A stretch of 64,000 nt of DNA from contig CAIIXF020000001.1 in assembly GCA_903813345.2 (NCBI GenBank), positions 56,406,270 to 56,470,269 on the forward strand. Direction: 5' to 3'. Source of the stretch: Owenia fusiformis (taxonomy: Eukaryota; Annelida; Polychaeta; Sabellida; Oweniidae). This document shows positions 61,901 to 64,000 of the stretch, piece by piece (position 1 is the stretch's first letter; each line of letters starts with the position of its first letter). The notes beneath the pieces are model-generated. The model saw only the letters and a program-made list of their open reading frames with translations, did no database searches and was not told the origin of the DNA. A program made the position numbers and the translations under genes.

Positions 61901-64000
61901 CCAAGACCATTCGGTAAATTCAAATGTTGATATTGACAGCAATAAAAAAATTTAGAATTTAATCATAGGAATCTCTGAGAAAATGTCTTATAAAAGTATT
62001 TATCCAAATAAACGATTATAATATTTTTAGATTATCCCGAACATTGCGACGATGCCAAGTTCAACTATGGTATAACAACAAATGGACCTTTGTACATAGA
62101 CATCGATGGGGTTGACGGTGAAACACCCCCCTTCTTGGTGTATTGTGATATGGAATCTTTCCCACATGTTGGAATAACCGTGCTCCCACATGATAAGTAC
62201 GCTTATGAATTAAATATAATGTAATGGACTATATTGACTATACTTAACACATCCTAAATTCAAAGACTGATCCGAAACAAACACGATCTTAATTACTTTA
62301 AACAATAATTCTAAGTTGTGTTGTTGTTATTCGTAGGCCAGGTCCACAAAACCCAACTCCAGGCGACAACCCAATCACATACCCTCTACCCGATGACATC
62401 ATTCAAAAGTTCCTCGATACATTTGATTTCTGTATGCAAGGTATCGATTACACGTGTGAGGTAAGATGTTTTACAGAAAATTAAAACTACGATATTGAAA
62501 TACAGCATACAATAAAACCAACAACTAATTACCTTATGATAATAACAAGTGAAAACTGATCAAAAATCGAATGTCTAGAAGTACAAGTGCAAACACTGGA
62601 ATCTGAATGGAATAAGCATTTAAAAGCAGAAATGAAGTTCAGAAGCACCATAATTTATTTTTGTAAAAATTGTGCCCATTCTACTCATTAGAATTCGGGA
62701 CTTCTGCAAGGCGACGCCGGGTACCTCGAGACAAGCGCGGGAGAGAAGCTGTCATACTTTGGTGGTGGATTACGCGGTGCCTCTGGGGAGGACGGAAAGT
62801 GTGCATGTGGTGTAACAGGAACATGTGACGATCCAGCAGTTGGTTGCAATTGTAACATAAAAGATGGAAAGGAAAGGCACGATATTGCTTTGATAACCAA
62901 CAATACTGATCTGCCCATAGGAAATATTGTTCTGAATGAGTTAGGTGGAAATAGTACTGGCACATATAACATTACAAGTTTACAATGTGCACCGTTGCAA
63001 TTTGGTAAGTTAGATGCCAACAGTCATATATAACATATGACAAATATTATTCCTTCACGCTATTAAATGTACCCTCAGTTCAAATAAACGAGTTACTTGT
63101 ACAGTACTTGTAGTAACTTGTGATCTTTATAACAAAAGACTGCAAAACGAGTTTCTGGAACTAACTTTAATTTGTTTCAAATATATATCTGTTGCAGGTA
63201 TTCCCCCATCATGTCAGCACATTAGAAACACTGGTCAAAAATACTCCTATACGTATCTTATTGACCCAGATGGAACTGAGGACGAATACGAAATAAATGG
63301 TAAGGTTCATGTGAAGTATAAATGGAAACATAAAATAAGCATTGCTTTTTAAACTATACCTGCCGATATAATCACCATCAAGCAAGAGAATGTGAATGAC
63401 GGGGATCCTATAGGCTTCAATATTGTGCATTGCCATACCAACAAACCAAATTGCTCAGTAGCCATACATTTTTATCGAAACAACTCATAGAAAAACTAAA
63501 TTGAAAATATGGCCATTCTCATACCAAAATTAAGAATAAGTGACAGAGCAATCACTCATAAAGGCAATATTCCTTTTCATAAAAACGATTTGAATAATTT
63601 TTCAAGCATTGCCATACTAAAGGTATGATATGACCATAAGGTATACCGAAATTAAAAAATATGGGTTAATTGTCATATCAGCGAAAAAGGTACCAAACCT
63701 GAGCCAAAGATACCCATTTGGCTTAAAATCGAGAGAACCCCCTAAAGAAAATTGACGTTTTCTAAAGCAGGCAATGTGGTATAGCATAATTAAAGACACG
63801 TCTGTTTGTTTTATAATGTAGGTCTTGTGATGCCATATTTGGCCACGTGCTACATGACGGACGAGCCACCGATTGGTGCAACCGGAACAGGTGAACCTGC
63901 TCCTGGTGTTGGGGTAGGACCACCAGGTCCAGGTCCCGAATCAACGGAGAAGAGATCACCTTATTGTGAAGATCTGCCTGACGACCAAGGACGGATATGT
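49955..64000 (+). CDS. Secreted modular protein: 3 EGF, 3 C-type lectin, 4 EGF, >=3 fibrinogen-like C-rich domains (3' partial)
   Basis: Exons (GT-AG, phases agree): 49955-50003, 50455-50625, 51911-52063, 52225-52380, 53285-53389, 53585-53698, 54229-54414, 55633-55807, 56247-56479, 56704-56907, 57194-57397, 57593-57706, 57810-57938, 58096-58203, 60031-60159, 60444-60547, 60784-60956, 61363-61465, 61718-61913, 62031-62196, 62337-62460, 62692-63004, 63198-63299 and 63822 to the window end. That is 1,230 codons, still open. The start [16 protein letters not shown] is a typical signal peptide. The domain blocks are described in the separate entries below. All EGF exons are phase 1-1, the class used in exon shuffling. 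The product is predicted to be extracellular, with possible calcium and sugar binding; no transmembrane segment is seen before the window ends. I do not recognise a named orthologue. The exon model is by eye; small exon-border errors are possible at 54229 and 55633. Confidence 0.88.
50966..51797 (-). mobile_element. second copy of the composite palindromic element, inverted and interrupted
   Basis: Part B (50,966-51,205) has TTATCCTATGCCAAGTAGAG and the mirror ACTTGGTATAGGATAA. Part A follows (51,206-51,797), matching the reverse of 13,905-14,042 but split by an insertion at 51,256-51,698. It lies in intron 2 of the lectin/EGF gene. Confidence 0.75.
51256..51698. mobile_element. 443-bp insertion made of a palindrome and a TIR segment
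   Basis: The left part (51,257-51,440) is a long palindrome: GGTTATTTACTAGGAGGGAT is mirrored by ATCCCGACCAGAAATAACC, with a centre of GAGGGAGCGCAGCGACCGAG. The right part (51,440-51,698) has 17-bp perfect ends, TATTTATTCCATAATAC and GTATTATGGAATAAATA. About 2.5 copies of a CCAATACGATTTTTTCCCGG unit (51,536-51,655) fill its middle. Comparison with 13,899-14,042 shows that it splits an otherwise continuous sequence. Confidence 0.75.
52542..53270. repeat. 729-bp intronic inverted repeat in the lectin gene
   Basis: The left arm (52,542-52,867) starts AGGAGTGGTATCGATATGGA. The right arm (52,938-53,270) ends with its mirror TCCATATCGATACCACTCCT. The arms match, with gaps, along about 330 bp, including GGTCTCTCAATATTG and CAAAGGAAATTTTGGTTGAT, leaving a loop of about 70 bp. 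The right arm ends 15 bases before the exon of lectin domain 1. Confidence 0.85.
53285..54414 (+). other. C-type lectin domain 1 (residues about 177-311)
   Basis: Three exons. It starts [20 protein letters not shown], has [18 protein letters not shown] and ends [11 protein letters not shown]. The sugar-site position reads NNWGEGEPS, so EPS replaces the mannose-type EPN, and no WND is visible near the end. Classical calcium-dependent mannose binding is therefore doubtful. Confidence 0.85.
55633..56479 (+). other. C-type lectin domain 2 (residues about 312-447)
   Basis: Two exons. It starts [19 protein letters not shown], has [20 protein letters not shown] and [11 protein letters not shown], and ends [10 protein letters not shown]. 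There is no EPN or QPD at the ligand position (GEQYPLG), so it is probably structural or protein-binding. The first exon was fixed by phase and by the acceptor TTTCTAG. Confidence 0.85.
56704..57397 (+). other. C-type lectin domain 3 (residues about 448-583)
   Basis: Two exons. It starts [17 protein letters not shown], then [19 protein letters not shown], and ends [11 protein letters not shown]. Of the three lectin domains this one best keeps ligand features: [11 protein letters not shown] (KPD at the EPN/QPD position) and KWADGNC (close to WND). If any of the three binds sugar with calcium, this is the likeliest. Confidence 0.85.
57455..57612 (+). repeat. 79-bp tandem duplication across a splice acceptor
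   Basis: Copies at 57,455-57,533 and 57,534-57,612 differ at two positions by eye. Each contains the ATCAATAG acceptor and the first 20 bases of the EGF4 exon. Only the downstream acceptor opens into the full EGF domain; the upstream one runs into an in-frame TGA after about 11 codons. Confidence 0.92.
57593..60159 (+). other. EGF domains 4-7 (residues about 584-743)
   Basis: Four single-exon domains: [17 protein letters not shown]..., [19 protein letters not shown] (calcium type), [14 protein letters not shown]..., and [20 protein letters not shown] (calcium type). All exons are phase 1-1. A 1.8-kb intron (58,204-60,030) separates EGF6 and EGF7. Confidence 0.88.
58204..60030. other. 1.8-kb intron of the lectin gene, nothing recognised
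   Basis: AT-rich, with no exon, repeat boundary or RNA gene that I could support. Confidence 0.6.
60444..64000 (+). other. three tandem fibrinogen-like C-rich domains, third incomplete
   Basis: Domain 1 (residues about 744-935) has [32 protein letters not shown], then [20 protein letters not shown] and CNCDG, closing with LPVTVINF and LGPLKCG. Domain 2 (about 936-1136) repeats the plan: [42 protein letters not shown] and LPIGNIV. Domain 3 (from about 1137) starts [12 protein letters not shown], then YLIDPDG. The order C, 'IDPDG', CDM, W/F-GG, CxCGxxGxC, CNCD, LPV, LGPL-C matches what I know of the fibrinogen-like segment of contactin-associated (CASPR/neurexin IV) proteins. A Gly/Pro-rich linker at about 63,886-63,940 follows the start of domain 3. 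Confidence 0.7.

Overview
This is an intron-rich, AT-rich animal nuclear window. Two single-copy bilaterian genes and one secreted lectin/EGF gene sit in DNA crowded with non-autonomous transposons. I read it as a marine invertebrate (mollusc, hemichordate or similar). The sequence alone does not let me name the phylum.

Layout. (1) 1-8,936 is non-coding. It holds an old Helitron-like copy (901-3,854) with a Penelope-like reverse transcriptase inserted in it, a degenerate tandem repeat, and nested inverted-repeat elements, one of which (6,480-6,781) has a perfect 11-bp target duplication. (2) 8,937-19,475 (+) is the 3' two-thirds to four-fifths of an NRBP-family pseudokinase gene in 13 recognisable exons; the N-terminal exons were not found. 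(3) 22,250-34,876 (-) is a complete 17-exon SASS6 (SAS-6) gene of 650 codons, the centriole cartwheel protein. It lies tail-to-tail with NRBP, and the candidate polyadenylation signals are less than 100 bp apart. Its intron 15 carries a roughly 4-kb inverted-repeat element that contains two tetranucleotide satellites. (4) 35,120-43,288 is one 8.2-kb terminal-inverted-repeat element with a perfect 8-bp target duplication. It contains further nested elements, a tandem repeat of about 370 bp and a phase-consistent set of exon-like segments. (5) 43,297-49,954 is intergenic and holds a TTAA-flanked element whose ends are built around a 16-bp perfect palindrome, plus a tRNA-like segment. (6) From 49,955 to the window end (+) is the 5' part of a secreted modular protein gene: signal peptide, 3 EGF, 3 C-type lectin domains, 4 EGF, then at least 3 cysteine-rich domains resembling the fibrinogen-like region of contactin-associated proteins. 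It has 24 exons and 1,230 codons in the window and is still open at base 64,000.

The three host genes do not form a functional unit. NRBP is a scaffold pseudokinase, SASS6 sets centriole nine-fold symmetry, and the third gene is extracellular, possibly for recognition or adhesion. The most interesting material is the modular lectin architecture, the exon-like set inside the 8.2-kb element, and the several elements whose boundaries and target duplications can be read directly from the sequence.
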